A DNA stretch of 64,000 nt from SSC4 sp964443225 (GCA_964443225.1 CAYUCC010000015.1:20574-84573), one strand, 5' to 3'. Counted from the stretch's first letter, positions 7,609 through 16,843 are shown. Notes: generated from the letters alone by a model not told the origin. Translations and numbers: made by a program.

Positions 7609-8706
7609 TCACGTCTCCAACCGCTGCACGCTGCCCGTCTCGCGGGTGTCATAACCGCCCAACCCCTCCAACGCCGACTTAGCCTCCGCCGAGTTGAGCC
7701 ACAGGGCCAATGCCTGCACAGCCACCGTTTCCCACACGTCGTCGCGTATCACCAGGTCATACCGCTCGGCGGTGAGGGGTACAAATTCGAGACCCAGGGC
7801 CTGCGCGATGGTGGCGATACCGATCCCGGTGTCGGCCTCGCCGGTGAGCAGCGCGCGCCCAACCTCGGTGTGAGTAGATACGACCCGCGCATAACCATCG
7901 ATGGTCGATCGATCGAGGTGTCGGTTTTTCAGCTGCACGTCGAGCCACACCCGCGTACCCGCCCCCGACTGCCGGTTAATGAAACGAACGCCCGGCCGCA
8001 CCAGGTCGGCCAGGTCCTGGATGTGCAGCGGATTGCCGGGCCGGACCAGGAATCCCAGGTGACGGTGGGCGAGGGTCAGCAGGGTCACGGACCGGCCGGG
8101 CAACAGCCGTTTGATGAACGGCACGTTGTAGGTATCGGTCTCGGCATCCCACAGGTGGCAGCCGGCCAGTTCAGCGTCACCGGCGGCCAGGCTCATCAAA
8201 CCACCCAGGCTGCCCGCAAATGTAATGTCGAACCGGGTACCGGGAACGAGTTCAGCCACACGGGCGGCCAGCAGGCTGAGCGCCGGGTCGTGGCTTCCGA
8301 CAAAACGCAGTGGGTGGGAAACAACCGGTGTTTCGGCAGCGGCCAAAACACGCCAGCGGTCCAGGTTGACACGCACGGCTTGTTCGACTTCAGCCGGCGT
8401 ATAACCGGCGGTGATGACGTCGAGCAAAAAGGACTCGACCTGGTGCAGAAGCGTGGTTTGCCGGAGAAGGGGCAGGTCGCCCGTCGCCGGTCTGCCCATG
8501 ACACGTGTCCCCTGTCCCGGCCGTCCATCGACCAGGTGCTGACGCGCAAGGCAACGATAGGCCTGCTGGACGGTACCAGGGGTGCAGTGCCAGCGTTGGG
8601 CCATCTCGCGGATGGTGGGAAGGGCATCATCCGGCTGCAAACGCCCGTAGAGAATGTCTTCGCGCACCGATTCGGCGATCTGTTGGTAAATGGGTGTTTT
8701 GTCCAT
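7609..8706 (-). CDS. GntR-type regulator fused to a periplasmic-binding-protein-like sensor domain
   Basis: The first 70 or so residues form a GntR winged helix (PIYQQIAESVREDILYG, LPTIREMAQRW). The rest is a PBP-like domain of the kind used by molybdate/tungstate and related ligand sensors, with SHDPALSLLAA, FAGSLGGLMSLAAGDAELAGCHLWD and INRQSGAGTRVWLD. It probably binds oxyanion or cofactor and controls the adjacent tupA. The start at ATG 8706 fits the family N terminus; a GTG at 8736 is possible. It is convergent with the sortase gene, and a 16-bp hairpin separates it from tupA. Confidence 0.82.
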   Translation of the reverse strand: MDKTPIYQQIAESVREDILYGRLQPDDALPTIREMAQRWHCTPGTVQQAYRCLARQHLVDGRPGQGTRVMGRPATGDLPLLRQTTLLHQVESFLLDVITAGYTPAEVEQAVRVNLDRWRVLAAAETPVVSHPLRFVGSHDPALSLLAARVAELVPGTRFDITFAGSLGGLMSLAAGDAELAGCHLWDAETDTYNVPFIKRLLPGRSVTLLTLAHRHLGFLVRPGNPLHIQDLADLVRPGVRFINRQSGAGTRVWLDVQLKNRHLDRSTIDGYARVVSTHTEVGRALLTGEADTGIGIATIAQALGLEFVPLTAERYDLVIRDDVWETVAVQALALWLNSAEAKSALEGLGGYDTRETGSVQRLET

Positions 8707-8762
8707 AGGTGTCGATCCGTTGGACAATGATAACACACGCGATCTTTCCCAGGAAATCAGAC

Positions 8763-8800
8763 CCGTGATCTCTCCCCCACCAACGGGGGAGAGATCACGG
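8763..8800 (-). terminator. Perfect 16-bp hairpin between tupA and the regulator gene
   Basis: CCGTGATCTCTCCCCC (8763-8778) pairs perfectly with its complement at 8785-8800 around a six-base loop. There is no clear T run after it on either strand. It may attenuate read-through from tupA into the regulator, stabilise the tupA transcript, or act as a protein site. Confidence 0.55.
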
Positions 8801-8832
8801 CGTTGCGGATCGCCCCAGGGGATGGGTTGATT

Positions 8833-9735
8833 CTACTGGGTGGCCCGCCAGGGAGTCGAATCGGGTATGAAGAGGGACTGGCCGAACTTGTCCTGGCCAA
8901 ACTGACCGATCTTTTCCTGGACAGGGACCGAAATCAGCCAGTCGATGAAGCTGTTGGCCAGGGCGGCCTGGATGTGATCGCCTTTTTCTGGATCGACGGC
9001 GATGACGCCGTAGGGGTTGAACAGGACTTTGTCGCCTTCGACCATAATGGCCAGGTCGAGGCCTTCCAGGGTGCGGGCCAGGTACGTGGCACGATCGCTC
9101 AGTGTATAGGCCTGGCTTTCGTCCGCCATCGTCAGGACGGCGCCCATACCCTGACCCGCCGACACGTACCAGTCACCGGCCGGCTCGATGCCCGCCGCTT
9201 TCCAGAGGGCCTTTTCTTTGCTGTGCGTGCCCGAATCATCGCCACGTGAGATGAACTTCGTTTGACTATCTGCGATCTTCTGGAGTGCCGCGGCGGCGTC
9301 GGTCATACCTTTGATGCCCGCCGGGTCGCTTTCAGGACCTACGATCACGAAGTCATTGTACATCACGTCCTCGCGCCGCACACCGTGACCGGCGGCCATG
9401 AACGCATCCTCTTTTGCGCGATCGTGCACCAGGAGCACGTCGGCATTGCCATCCTCGCCCAGTTTGATGGCCTGACCGGTGCCCACCGCCACCACCGACA
9501 CCTCGGCATTGGCGGTCTGCTCGAAATCGGGCAGGATGACTTCCAGCAGACCGGAGTCCTCGGTACTCGTTGTGGTGGCCAGGATCAACTTGGTGGCAGT
9601 TGCCGGCGCGGCGGCGGTGGGTTCTGGCACCACCGTTGCCGCGACGGTCGGTGTCGCCGGCGTGGTCGTGCATCCCGTGACGGCGATCAGGCAGAGTACA
9701 CAACACACAATGAAAGTGAGCGTTCGTTGCGACAT
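8833..9735 (-). CDS. tupA: Tungstate ABC transporter substrate-binding lipoprotein TupA
   Basis: Captures tungstate (or molybdate) outside the membrane for a TupBC importer. A lipobox (AVTGC) is followed by an Ala/Pro/Thr linker, then the TupA signature TTTSTEDSGLL, with VGTGQAIKLGEDGNADVLLVHDR-type contacts and the SRGDDSGTHSKE loop that marks the Tup group. 300 residues is normal. GGAGG lies about 13 bases before the ATG, a long gap. No tupB or tupC follows; the next gene is a regulator, so the permease and ATPase must be elsewhere or lost. Confidence 0.9.
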   Translation of the reverse strand: MSQRTLTFIVCCVLCLIAVTGCTTTPATPTVAATVVPEPTAAAPATATKLILATTTSTEDSGLLEVILPDFEQTANAEVSVVAVGTGQAIKLGEDGNADVLLVHDRAKEDAFMAAGHGVRREDVMYNDFVIVGPESDPAGIKGMTDAAAALQKIADSQTKFISRGDDSGTHSKEKALWKAAGIEPAGDWYVSAGQGMGAVLTMADESQAYTLSDRATYLARTLEGLDLAIMVEGDKVLFNPYGVIAVDPEKGDHIQAALANSFIDWLISVPVQEKIGQFGQDKFGQSLFIPDSTPWRATQ

Positions 9736-9833
9736 AACGATGAATGATCCTCCTCGTGGCTAAACGTGTTTCGGAGACCAGGGGGTGTGTGACCGGGTCA
9801 CCATACCACTGATTGATTAAATGTAACAGTACA

Positions 9834-9863
9834 AGTATAACAATCGGTGGGTGAATTTGTCAA
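9834..9863 (-). promoter_or_regulatory. Promoter for tupA
   Basis: Minus-strand TTGACA (9863-9858) and TATACT (9839-9834), spacer 18; start near 9826. An AT-rich stretch follows (9800-9833) where a regulator could bind. Confidence 0.68.
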
Positions 9864-9913
9864 TTAGAGGTCGCCGCGGGTGAGGATGGTTGGTTGGGAG
9901 CTGGCGGGTGACG

Positions 9914-12352
9914 TCAGGAGATCTGAATGTTAGGACCAGGCGTGTTGGGAGGCAGTTGAACAGGACCCCAGGCGCGCACGCGTGTGCCGTGGCCCGGTGC
10001 CGCGGTCACTTCGAGCTGGCCCTGGATGGCCGCCATCCGTTCGCGCATGGTCACCAGCCCAAAGTGTTCCTTGAGGGCAAGCGTCTCCAGGCGGGCGGGC
10101 ACCGTGAAGCCACGGCCTTCATCCCACACCTGGAGCTCGTAGGCGTCGTCATCGAACTGCAGACTTACCCAGATTTCTTTGGCCTGGGCGTGTACGAGGG
10201 CGTTATTGAGAGATTCCTGGAATACTTTGAAGAGGGTGATGCCCAGGGGGTCGGCGAGCATCATGCCGTGGTGCGATACGTCCAGGTAGACCACCACATC
10301 AGACTTTTGCATGATCATGTAGACGACCTGCGCCATGGCTGCATCGATGCCCATGACGTCCAGGACATCGGAGCGCAGCGTGCCACAGATATTGCGCGTG
10401 ACTGCCATGATGCGGTTTGTTTCGCGACGTACCTTCTCCAGAGTTTGAGCCAGTGCCGGCTCGAGAACAGCTGCCTGATCGCGGCACTCGCAGAGCTGGT
10501 AACCCAGGGCCAATAGATCCTGCACGGGTCCATCGTGCAGATCCCAGGCCAGGGTCCGTCGTTCTTCCTCGCGTGCGGTGAGCAAACGCTGCTGGGCTGT
10601 CTCGAGCGCCTGCAGCGCTTCCTCAAGGCTGGTCATCAAGATCACGTTCGATGCGGCCAATGCCGCTTGTTCGCCCAGGGTGGATAGGATGGGCAGATCG
10701 GCCGCCTCGAAAAAATCATCATCCCGTTTTTTGCCCAATGTCAGCAAACCAACGAGCTGGTCCTCGCGTACGAGGGGAATGATCCAGGCCACGCCGGGAT
10801 CGGTACTGAGCGGCTGGTGTTGGCTGGTCGCGCGGAGCGGCGTGGATGCCCTGACCGGTCCCAGGGCGGTTTGCACAGTCTCCAGGGGGAGTGCGGCAGG
10901 TAGATCCAGGCCCAGGGTGCGCTCCAGTACCAGGTGGCCGTCCGGGGTCGCCAGATAGAGGGCGGCACCGCGCAAACGGAGCCCTTCCACCGTCGGTGGC
11001 ACCAGCCGTTCCGCCAGTTCCCGACGGGTAGTGACCCCACCGAGGGCACGACTGACCTGGGCAATGACGGTGCGGTAATCATACCAGCCTCCATAAAAGA
11101 GTTTGTCTACCAACCGCTGGACCCCGTCGCGCAGCGGGATGAAGATGGCTGCCAGCACCATGGCCACGACCGCACCGATCAGCGGATCGATGGCCCGCGT
11201 ATTGGCCAGCAGGGGGCGAAAAACAGAGACGCCAAACCAGGTGCCGATTAGGAACAGCCCGGCCCAGATGAGACCCAAGGTGAAGATGACCAGGCTGCGA
11301 TTGAGGAAGCGGTCGAAGGGTGAGAGGTCATGTTTCACGATCACGTAGGCGTAACTGATCGGCACCAGCAGCAGAAACAGGAAACTAATCTGGTAGGGCA
11401 CGCCGGCACCGGTACCCCAGAGGACATCAGGCAGCAGGGATAACAACAGCAGCGGCATGAACCCCAGGGCGGTACTGACGACCAGTCCGCGAACACGCCG
11501 GCGGACGGTGGCCGACGTGGTTGTGAAGTAGGTGTGCGCCATCATCAAGGTGATGCCCAACAAGGCGGCACCCACGAACAACCGGATCAGCGTCCGGATT
11601 GCATTGTGCGTCTCACTGTTGGGCAGTGTCGTCAAGCGCACGGTGGTATAGGTCAGTGCCAGGACGGCGCTGATCACCACAAGCACGTACCAGGCATGGC
11701 GCGGCCTCACGGTACGAATCAGGTCTTGGGTGTCCTGGAAATAGAACAACAGCAAGGGGATACTGATCAGGCCAAGGTTGAAGACGGGACCAGCCCAGGC
11801 AATACCGAGGCCGGACAGTTGACCGGCGGCCAGGGTGACCGTCACGGCCTGTCCCAGGGCAAAATAGGCGGAGTGGCCTGGCGCCGCGGGTCGAACCGCA
11901 AACACAATCACCGCCGACAGCCAGAACGTAAACCCGACTACGACCGGAATCAAACGCCACAATTGGTTGCCTGCATCAGGAGCCGCCGCAGTGAGCGCTA
12001 CGCCCACAGACTGGCCATCGCGTCGCAGAACCAGGTCGGTCTGTTGGCCAACGTACTGCGGAAAGGACAAGCCAATCGCAGGTGTGCCATCGATGTGGGT
12101 GAGGATGTCGCCCGGCCAAACACCTGCGCTCAAGGCTGGTTCTTCGACAGACACAATGATCATCTGTCCATTGACGAGGCGCCAGGTCAGACCATTGCTC
12201 GGCCAGTTGATGGCCAGGGTGGCTTCGACGAGCAGAAGGAGTGTAAAAAACGAAATCAGAAAGCGCGGCAAGTAGAGCCTGAGGGTGCCCTCTTGCCAGG
12301 TTGCGCGCTCACGCCTGAACCAACTGCTCAGTGAAGTGAGGGTGGTGCCCAT
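9914..12352 (-). CDS. ComP-like sensor histidine kinase (PDZ-like + polytopic membrane + GAF + HisKA_3/HATPase)
   Basis: A membrane kinase of the NarL-partner class. Order of parts: one helix at about 29-48, a PDZ-like loop outside at about 60-125 (SAGVWPGDILTHIDG), seven or so helices at about 132-405, the D-LFYGGWYDYR motif at about 416-427, a GAF-like region at about 430-570, the dimerisation box with phospho-acceptor His606 (REEERRTLAWDLHDGPVQ), and an ATPase domain with N716/N717 and DEGRGF at 744-749. The same plan is found in Bacillus ComP, which senses a modified peptide. It follows an 83-residue peptide gene and the response regulator on the same strand, so the three probably form one signalling unit. 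Ligand unknown. Confidence 0.88.
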   Translation of the reverse strand: MGTTLTSLSSWFRRERATWQEGTLRLYLPRFLISFFTLLLLVEATLAINWPSNGLTWRLVNGQMIIVSVEEPALSAGVWPGDILTHIDGTPAIGLSFPQYVGQQTDLVLRRDGQSVGVALTAAAPDAGNQLWRLIPVVVGFTFWLSAVIVFAVRPAAPGHSAYFALGQAVTVTLAAGQLSGLGIAWAGPVFNLGLISIPLLLFYFQDTQDLIRTVRPRHAWYVLVVISAVLALTYTTVRLTTLPNSETHNAIRTLIRLFVGAALLGITLMMAHTYFTTTSATVRRRVRGLVVSTALGFMPLLLLSLLPDVLWGTGAGVPYQISFLFLLLVPISYAYVIVKHDLSPFDRFLNRSLVIFTLGLIWAGLFLIGTWFGVSVFRPLLANTRAIDPLIGAVVAMVLAAIFIPLRDGVQRLVDKLFYGGWYDYRTVIAQVSRALGGVTTRRELAERLVPPTVEGLRLRGAALYLATPDGHLVLERTLGLDLPAALPLETVQTALGPVRASTPLRATSQHQPLSTDPGVAWIIPLVREDQLVGLLTLGKKRDDDFFEAADLPILSTLGEQAALAASNVILMTSLEEALQALETAQQRLLTAREEERRTLAWDLHDGPVQDLLALGYQLCECRDQAAVLEPALAQTLEKVRRETNRIMAVTRNICGTLRSDVLDVMGIDAAMAQVVYMIMQKSDVVVYLDVSHHGMMLADPLGITLFKVFQESLNNALVHAQAKEIWVSLQFDDDAYELQVWDEGRGFTVPARLETLALKEHFGLVTMRERMAAIQGQLEVTAAPGHGTRVRAWGPVQLPPNTPGPNIQIS

Positions 12353-12566
12353 CGATTCTCATCCGTAGGCGGCAACACCGTGCCGATCGGTCAAAATTAC
12401 CGCTTGCCCACGCGCTGGAGGGCGGGTCGTACAACGTGCGATCGATCAAGGGCCGCAGCGGCAGTCCGTTGTGACCCGCGAGGTACACCCCCGGTCACCA
12501 GACAAGGGTGGCGCCGTGCTGCATCATGCCCGCGGCGGTGCACACCTACACTTGAGGGCTTGCGTG

Positions 12567-12818
12567 TTATGCCCCTTCGGCATGCACGGGGGTCATCGAA
12601 TCCCACCAGATTGGACCATCCGGCGGTATTTCGAGCAGCAAGCGTGTCAACAGTGCGTGCGGTGTGTGTACGAGCAGTGAGCGGCTCTTTACAAGCAGTC
12701 GCCGCTCAGACTCGGTGAGCTCATACCCAACCAGCACCGCCTCGGGGTCTCTCTCGAATTCTGCCCGCAAATCTGGGTTCGAGGCCAGGCGCAACAGGAC
12801 GGTTTCTAATGTGTTCAC
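12567..12818 (-). CDS. 83-residue RiPP-leader-like peptide between response regulator and sensor kinase
   Basis: The GTG start has a near-ideal GGAGG 5 bases upstream, so it is very likely translated. Residues 1-45 resemble the leader part of Nif11/LigA-like precursor families: NPDLRAEFERDPEAVL then YELTESERRLL. The C-terminal third (IPPDGPIWWDSMTPVHAEGA, 64-83) is different in character, with paired Trp71-Trp72, and could be a core released as a signal. It lies 139 bases after the response-regulator gene and 214 bases before the ComP-like kinase, all on one strand. No export or modification gene is adjacent. The family resemblance is from memory of motif style; the signalling role is an inference. 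Confidence 0.65.
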   Translation of the reverse strand: MNTLETVLLRLASNPDLRAEFERDPEAVLVGYELTESERRLLVKSRSLLVHTPHALLTRLLLEIPPDGPIWWDSMTPVHAEGA

Positions 12819-12957
12819 AACAACCTCCGTTCCCTCAACAAGGACTCCCTGCGGATAGCGGCACGCATGTTCTGGAGAAACCAGGCGTTTTCGGGATACC
12901 GTATCGCCTCAACACCCCGGGTTTCAACAGAACATGAGTTCAGGTGGGGCCAGCGGG

Positions 12958-13605
12958 CTACGAACGTTCGGCGATTTCGCCGTGACGCCATGCCCAGGCC
13001 ACCGCTTCCGCACGCGTGCGGACACCCAGTTTCGTGTAGATGCTGGTGACATGGTTTTTGACCGTGCCCTCAGTGATCCGCAGTTCTTTGGCAATCCGTT
13101 GGTTGTCCCAACCACGGGCCAGCAGACGCAGCACGCCAACCTCGCGGTCGGTCAGACCAATTTGTTCCAGGGTCGTGTTGGTGCTGCCACGCGCCAGGGC
13201 AGCCACTTGCGACATGACCTCACGGCTGTACCATACCTCGCCCCGGTGTACGGCACGAATGGCGTCGATGACAGTGTCGAGTGCTTCCTCCTTGAGGAGG
13301 TAACCCACGGCACCGGCCTGAAGCATGCTCTGGATGTAGTGTTCGTCCGCATACGCACTCAATGCCAACACGCGGGTATCCACACCGCGCGCGTTGATGA
13401 GCTGCGCGACCTTGGTACCATCGATGCCAGGCAACCGGCAATCCATCAGGACCACATCGGGACGCAGTTGATCGATGAGGTAGAGCGCGTCATCGCCGCG
13501 CGCCGCTTCACCGACCACCTCGATGTCTCCTGCTTTGCCCAGGGCACTGCGAATCCCGGTTCGTATCGCTGGATGATCATCGATGATTACAACCCGAATG
13601 CTCAT
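12958..13605 (-). CDS. NarL/FixJ-family response regulator
   Basis: 215 residues. The receiver domain has acidic residues D9/D10 (VVIIDDHP), phospho-acceptor Asp55 (VVLMDCRLPG), S83 and K105 (YLLKEE). The LuxR-type helix-turn-helix is in the last 65 residues (LTDREVGVLRLLARGWDNQRIAKELRITEGTVKNHVTSIYTKLG). The ATG at 13605 starts MSIRVVIIDDH, the usual beginning; an open frame extends upstream but lacks homology. It is the first gene of the unit that continues with the RiPP-like peptide and the ComP-like kinase, its likely partner. Confidence 0.92.
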   Translation of the reverse strand: MSIRVVIIDDHPAIRTGIRSALGKAGDIEVVGEAARGDDALYLIDQLRPDVVLMDCRLPGIDGTKVAQLINARGVDTRVLALSAYADEHYIQSMLQAGAVGYLLKEEALDTVIDAIRAVHRGEVWYSREVMSQVAALARGSTNTTLEQIGLTDREVGVLRLLARGWDNQRIAKELRITEGTVKNHVTSIYTKLGVRTRAEAVAWAWRHGEIAERS

Positions 13606-13656
13606 CACCGTTAATCCTGACGTGAACGTTGGAGGCTCTCCTCGTGCGTCGTCTGT

Positions 13657-13685
13657 ATCATAACATGCCTGACGCGCAGCGGCAA
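13657..13685 (-). promoter_or_regulatory. Promoter for the response regulator-peptide-kinase unit
   Basis: Minus-strand TTGCCG (13685-13680) and TATGAT (13662-13657), spacer 17; start near 13650, 45 bases before the ATG. No other clear promoter is seen before the kinase. Confidence 0.55.
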
Positions 13686-13793
13686 AATCATCCAGACTGT
13701 GGTAAACTAGTGTTGGCGTAAGGTTCTCTTGTCTGGGGTGCAGGGGGGCGGAATGGCCCGTCGACGACAAGACCCGCGAAAGGATGGTGGCGC

Positions 13794-15596
13794 GTGACAG
13801 TTGTGTGGTTTGTTCAGCGGCTCATCGACTGGCTGACTACCCTGGCAACCTGGTACTACCATCGAAAATACGGCGCTCTTGCCTCACGGTTAGGGGGCGG
13901 CGTGCTTCCCGGCGACGGTCGCCGCGGTTTTGTGGTCATTCAAATCGATGGCCTGGCCCATGAGTACCTGCAAACCGCACTCGACCTGGGGTGGGCACCC
14001 TACCTGAAGCGGCTCCAGCAGCGTGATGGATTTCGTTTGCAGCCATGGCGCTGTGGCTTACCCAGCAGCACACCCGCCGTGCAGGCTGGAATTCTGTTTG
14101 GCAACAACTGGAATATCCCCTCGTTTCGTTGGTTCGACAAAACCAGCGGCCAATCGATCGTGTGCAAAGTGCCCGCCCAACTGCGACGTCTGCAGGCCCG
14201 CCTGGAGGTGGGCCGTTACGGCCTGCTGACCGGCGGGTCCAGTTATTTCAACCTGTTCGATGGTGGTGCGCGCACCTCGTTCATGACGCTGTCGGCCCTG
14301 GGACGCAACCGCCTGTTCGAGAACGTGCGCGGCTCGTTCTTTTTTCTGCTGTTCGTATTGAGCCCGCGCCGCTCGCTGCGGATGTTGTGGCTGGCCGCCA
14401 GCGAATATCGCCGCGAGCTGTGGCACCAGATGCGTGCACACTCCGACCGGTTGACGCCTGCCCGCACGCGGGATCGGCTGCGCACGGCATTGTCAGCGCC
14501 GCTGACCACCCTGTTGGCTCCGCTCCCCGCAGTGACGCTCAACGTGGTGTTTCGCGAGATCCAGACCTTTGCCGTGGGCCTCGATATCTACCGCGGTGTG
14601 CCCGCCATCTACACCGACTACTACGGCTACGACGAACAGTCCCATCACCACGGCCCCCTGTCGCCGGAAGCGCTGCGCGCCCTGCGTGCCATCGACAACT
14701 GCATTCAGCAGATCGACCATGCCCGTCGTCAGTTTCGTCACCGGAGACCTTATGACCTGATCATTCTGTCCGATCACGGTATGAGCTGCTGCCGGCCGTT
14801 CGAAACGGTCTATGGCCTGGCTCTGGGCGAGTTTGTCCGCCGGCACGTGGGGCGCGCCGTGGTCGATGCGCAGCGCGGCTCCACCTCCTGGACGTCACTG
14901 CAGGACCAGGGCCTCCTGGAGGAGCTGCAGCTGGCCGAATCCAACGTCTCACCCCGCGCCCAGCCCCTGGTGCGCATCCTGCGCCGCGCCATGCTCAAGG
15001 GGATGACGCACGACCCCGAGCTGCAGCACAGTTACGACCTGGCGCGGCACAGTGATGTCGTCGTGCGCGCCGCCGGCAGCCTGGCCCACGTCTATTTCAA
15101 CGTGACACCCGAACAGATGGATGTGAGTGAAATCGCACTCCTGTATCCAGAGCTGCTGCACGCCCTGGTCACGCATCCCGGCGTTGGCCTTGTGTTGGGA
15201 CGCGAAGGGGACCACAGCGTGGCCGTCACGGCGCAGGGCGTGCTGCACCTGGATCACCTGAACGCCCAACATGCTTTACCCTATCTCAAAGATCCGCAGC
15301 TCGAAATCCAGCAGATGGATCGTCTCGTGCGTTTTCCCAACAGCGGCGACCTGGTGATCCTGGGCGCCTGGTATGCCGATGGTTCGGTGGTCGGCTTCGA
15401 GGACCACCAGGCCAGTCACGGCGGTTTGGGTGGGCCGCAGGACTACGCCTTTTTCCTGGCCGAACCGGAACTGACCTGGGAATTGGGTCAGGTCAGTAAT
15501 GCCTCCCAGCTGCACAGTCTGTTCATCCAGTGGTACGGCGACGCCGCGTCGCGTGCAGCCAATGTCAGCCAGAGCCGCACCAACCAGGCCAATTGA
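13794..15596 (+). CDS. Alkaline-phosphatase-superfamily protein (type I phosphodiesterase-like)
   Basis: 600 residues. Metal- and substrate-binding elements of the superfamily are visible: Asp52 in VVIQIDGLAH, a SSTP stretch at 91-94 supplying the nucleophile, the YTDYYGYDEQSHHHGP loop and the LIILSDHGMS Asp-His pair. A late GFEDHQASHGG segment could give the last His ligand. No signal peptide is seen; two weak hydrophobic stretches occur near the N terminus and one at about 185-205 (FFFLLFVLSPRR), so it may be membrane-associated. The GTG start has AAAGGATGG upstream. Substrate unknown; nucleotide or phospholipid head-group phosphodiesters are the family norm. Confidence 0.8.
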   Translation: MTVVWFVQRLIDWLTTLATWYYHRKYGALASRLGGGVLPGDGRRGFVVIQIDGLAHEYLQTALDLGWAPYLKRLQQRDGFRLQPWRCGLPSSTPAVQAGILFGNNWNIPSFRWFDKTSGQSIVCKVPAQLRRLQARLEVGRYGLLTGGSSYFNLFDGGARTSFMTLSALGRNRLFENVRGSFFFLLFVLSPRRSLRMLWLAASEYRRELWHQMRAHSDRLTPARTRDRLRTALSAPLTTLLAPLPAVTLNVVFREIQTFAVGLDIYRGVPAIYTDYYGYDEQSHHHGPLSPEALRALRAIDNCIQQIDHARRQFRHRRPYDLIILSDHGMSCCRPFETVYGLALGEFVRRHVGRAVVDAQRGSTSWTSLQDQGLLEELQLAESNVSPRAQPLVRILRRAMLKGMTHDPELQHSYDLARHSDVVVRAAGSLAHVYFNVTPEQMDVSEIALLYPELLHALVTHPGVGLVLGREGDHSVAVTAQGVLHLDHLNAQHALPYLKDPQLEIQQMDRLVRFPNSGDLVILGAWYADGSVVGFEDHQASHGGLGGPQDYAFFLAEPELTWELGQVSNASQLHSLFIQWYGDAASRAANVSQSRTNQAN

Positions 15597-15622
15597 CAAC
15601 ACCCCTACCTCTGGGGTAAAAT
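15593..15622 (+). promoter_or_regulatory. Promoter for the DUF1385 gene
   Basis: TTGACA (15593-15598) overlaps the stop of the preceding gene; TAAAAT at 15617-15622; spacer 18. Start near 15629. Confidence 0.65.
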
Positions 15623-15665
15623 CCAGCCCACACGATACTGCATCCTGTTTCGTAGGAGTGCCGCG

Positions 15666-16598
15666 TTGAGCAAGTTCTATTATGGTGGCCAGGCTGTCGT
15701 CGAAGGGGTCATGATGCGCGGACGGCGTATGATGGCGGTTGCGGTACGCAATTCCGACGGCGAAATCGTAGTACATCAAGAACCGTTGAAGGCCAAAATT
15801 TACACCAGTTCCTGGGGACAGTGGCCATTCGTGCGCGGCATCAGCATGCTGTGGGACACGTTGGGCCTGGGTATGCGGGCGTTGTTGTGGTCGGCCAACG
15901 TGGCCATGAGCACCGAAGAAGAGAAGGTGGAATTCACCGGCCCCCTGGCCTGGACGACGATTGCCGCCTCGCTGCTGCTGTCGGTCGCTATCTTCTTTTT
16001 ACTGCCATCCGCCGTGGCGCAGTTGGCAGAACGCTGGTTTCCCGGCCAGTGGGCCAGCGCGGTCATCGAGGGCGTCGTGCGGTTGGCGCTGTTCATCACC
16101 TACCTCTGGCTGATTGGCTTCATGCCCGATATCCGGCGTGTCTTCATGAACCATGGCGCCGAACACAAGACCATCAACGCCTACGAAGCGGGTGCGCGTA
16201 TGGTGGCCTCCGAAGTGCGCCGCTTCAGCCTGGTGCATCCGCGCTGCGGCACGAGCTTTTTGTTCATCGTGGTGGCCCTGTCGATCGTGCTGTTTGCCCC
16301 CTTCCACTTCGACCAGTGGTACCTGCGGTTGGCCTCGCGCCTGCTGTTGATCCCGATACTGGCCGGCATTGCCTATGAGTTCATCCGATTCAGCGCCGGC
16401 CACCTCGACAACCGCCTGGTGCGCCTGGTCATTCAACCCGGCCTGTGGCTGCAGAGCCTGACCACCCGCGAACCCGATGACAGCATGCTCGAGTGTGCCA
16501 TTGCCGCCCTGGTGCCAGTCCTGGCGGCTGACGGGATCGAAGTGGAAACGCCGGTCATGGCCAGCGTACGGCCCGCCGAAGTCGCCGTGCCGGCCTGA
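15666..16598 (+). CDS. DUF1385 (YqhQ-like) membrane protein
   Basis: 310 residues with the family signature at the N terminus (YYGGQAVVEGVMMRG) and the conserved MNHGAEHKTINAYE and HPRCGTSFL segments. Four membrane helices are seen at about 98-118, 138-155, 208-225 and 235-255. Role not established in the family. The start is TTG with TAGGAG 7 bases upstream. A C-terminal 50-residue extension (ECAIAALVPVLAADGIEVE) is amphipathic. A terminator follows before mdh. Confidence 0.88.
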   Translation: MSKFYYGGQAVVEGVMMRGRRMMAVAVRNSDGEIVVHQEPLKAKIYTSSWGQWPFVRGISMLWDTLGLGMRALLWSANVAMSTEEEKVEFTGPLAWTTIAASLLLSVAIFFLLPSAVAQLAERWFPGQWASAVIEGVVRLALFITYLWLIGFMPDIRRVFMNHGAEHKTINAYEAGARMVASEVRRFSLVHPRCGTSFLFIVVALSIVLFAPFHFDQWYLRLASRLLLIPILAGIAYEFIRFSAGHLDNRLVRLVIQPGLWLQSLTTREPDDSMLECAIAALVPVLAADGIEVETPVMASVRPAEVAVPA

Positions 16599-16684
16599 GA
16601 CGTGCCCGGCACCCGGTGTGGGATGTGGTGCGATCAGCAATGGAGCTGTACACGTGAGGATGCACGAGTGTTCTGAAGACGATG

Positions 16685-16732
16685 CGAGGGCAGCCCGGCC
16701 GCAGTGACGGCGGAGGCTGGCCCTCGTTTTTT
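16685..16732 (+). terminator. Rho-independent terminator after the DUF1385 gene
   Basis: CGAGGGC-AGCC at 16685-16695 pairs with GGCTGGCCCTCG at 16715-16726 with one bulge, followed by six T. The 110 bases from here to mdh hold further hairpin potential around GCAGACA/TGTCTGC. Confidence 0.75.
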
Positions 16733-16843
16733 GAATTCTGGTCCGTGCGCTGCAGACAAGTCACGCCCGTGCGACGTGTCTGCGCTGCGCAGACTGCCAC
16801 CTGGAACCTGAGATTAGTCCGCAAAGGAGCAAAGAACATCAAC

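Noticed and set aside
16623..16676. 17-codon Trp/Cys-containing frame (MWCDQQWSCTREDARVF) just before the terminator 16685-16732, like a trp leader
   Set aside because: The next gene is mdh, not a Trp gene, no ribosome site is convincing, and the terminator is adequately explained as the end of the DUF1385 transcript.
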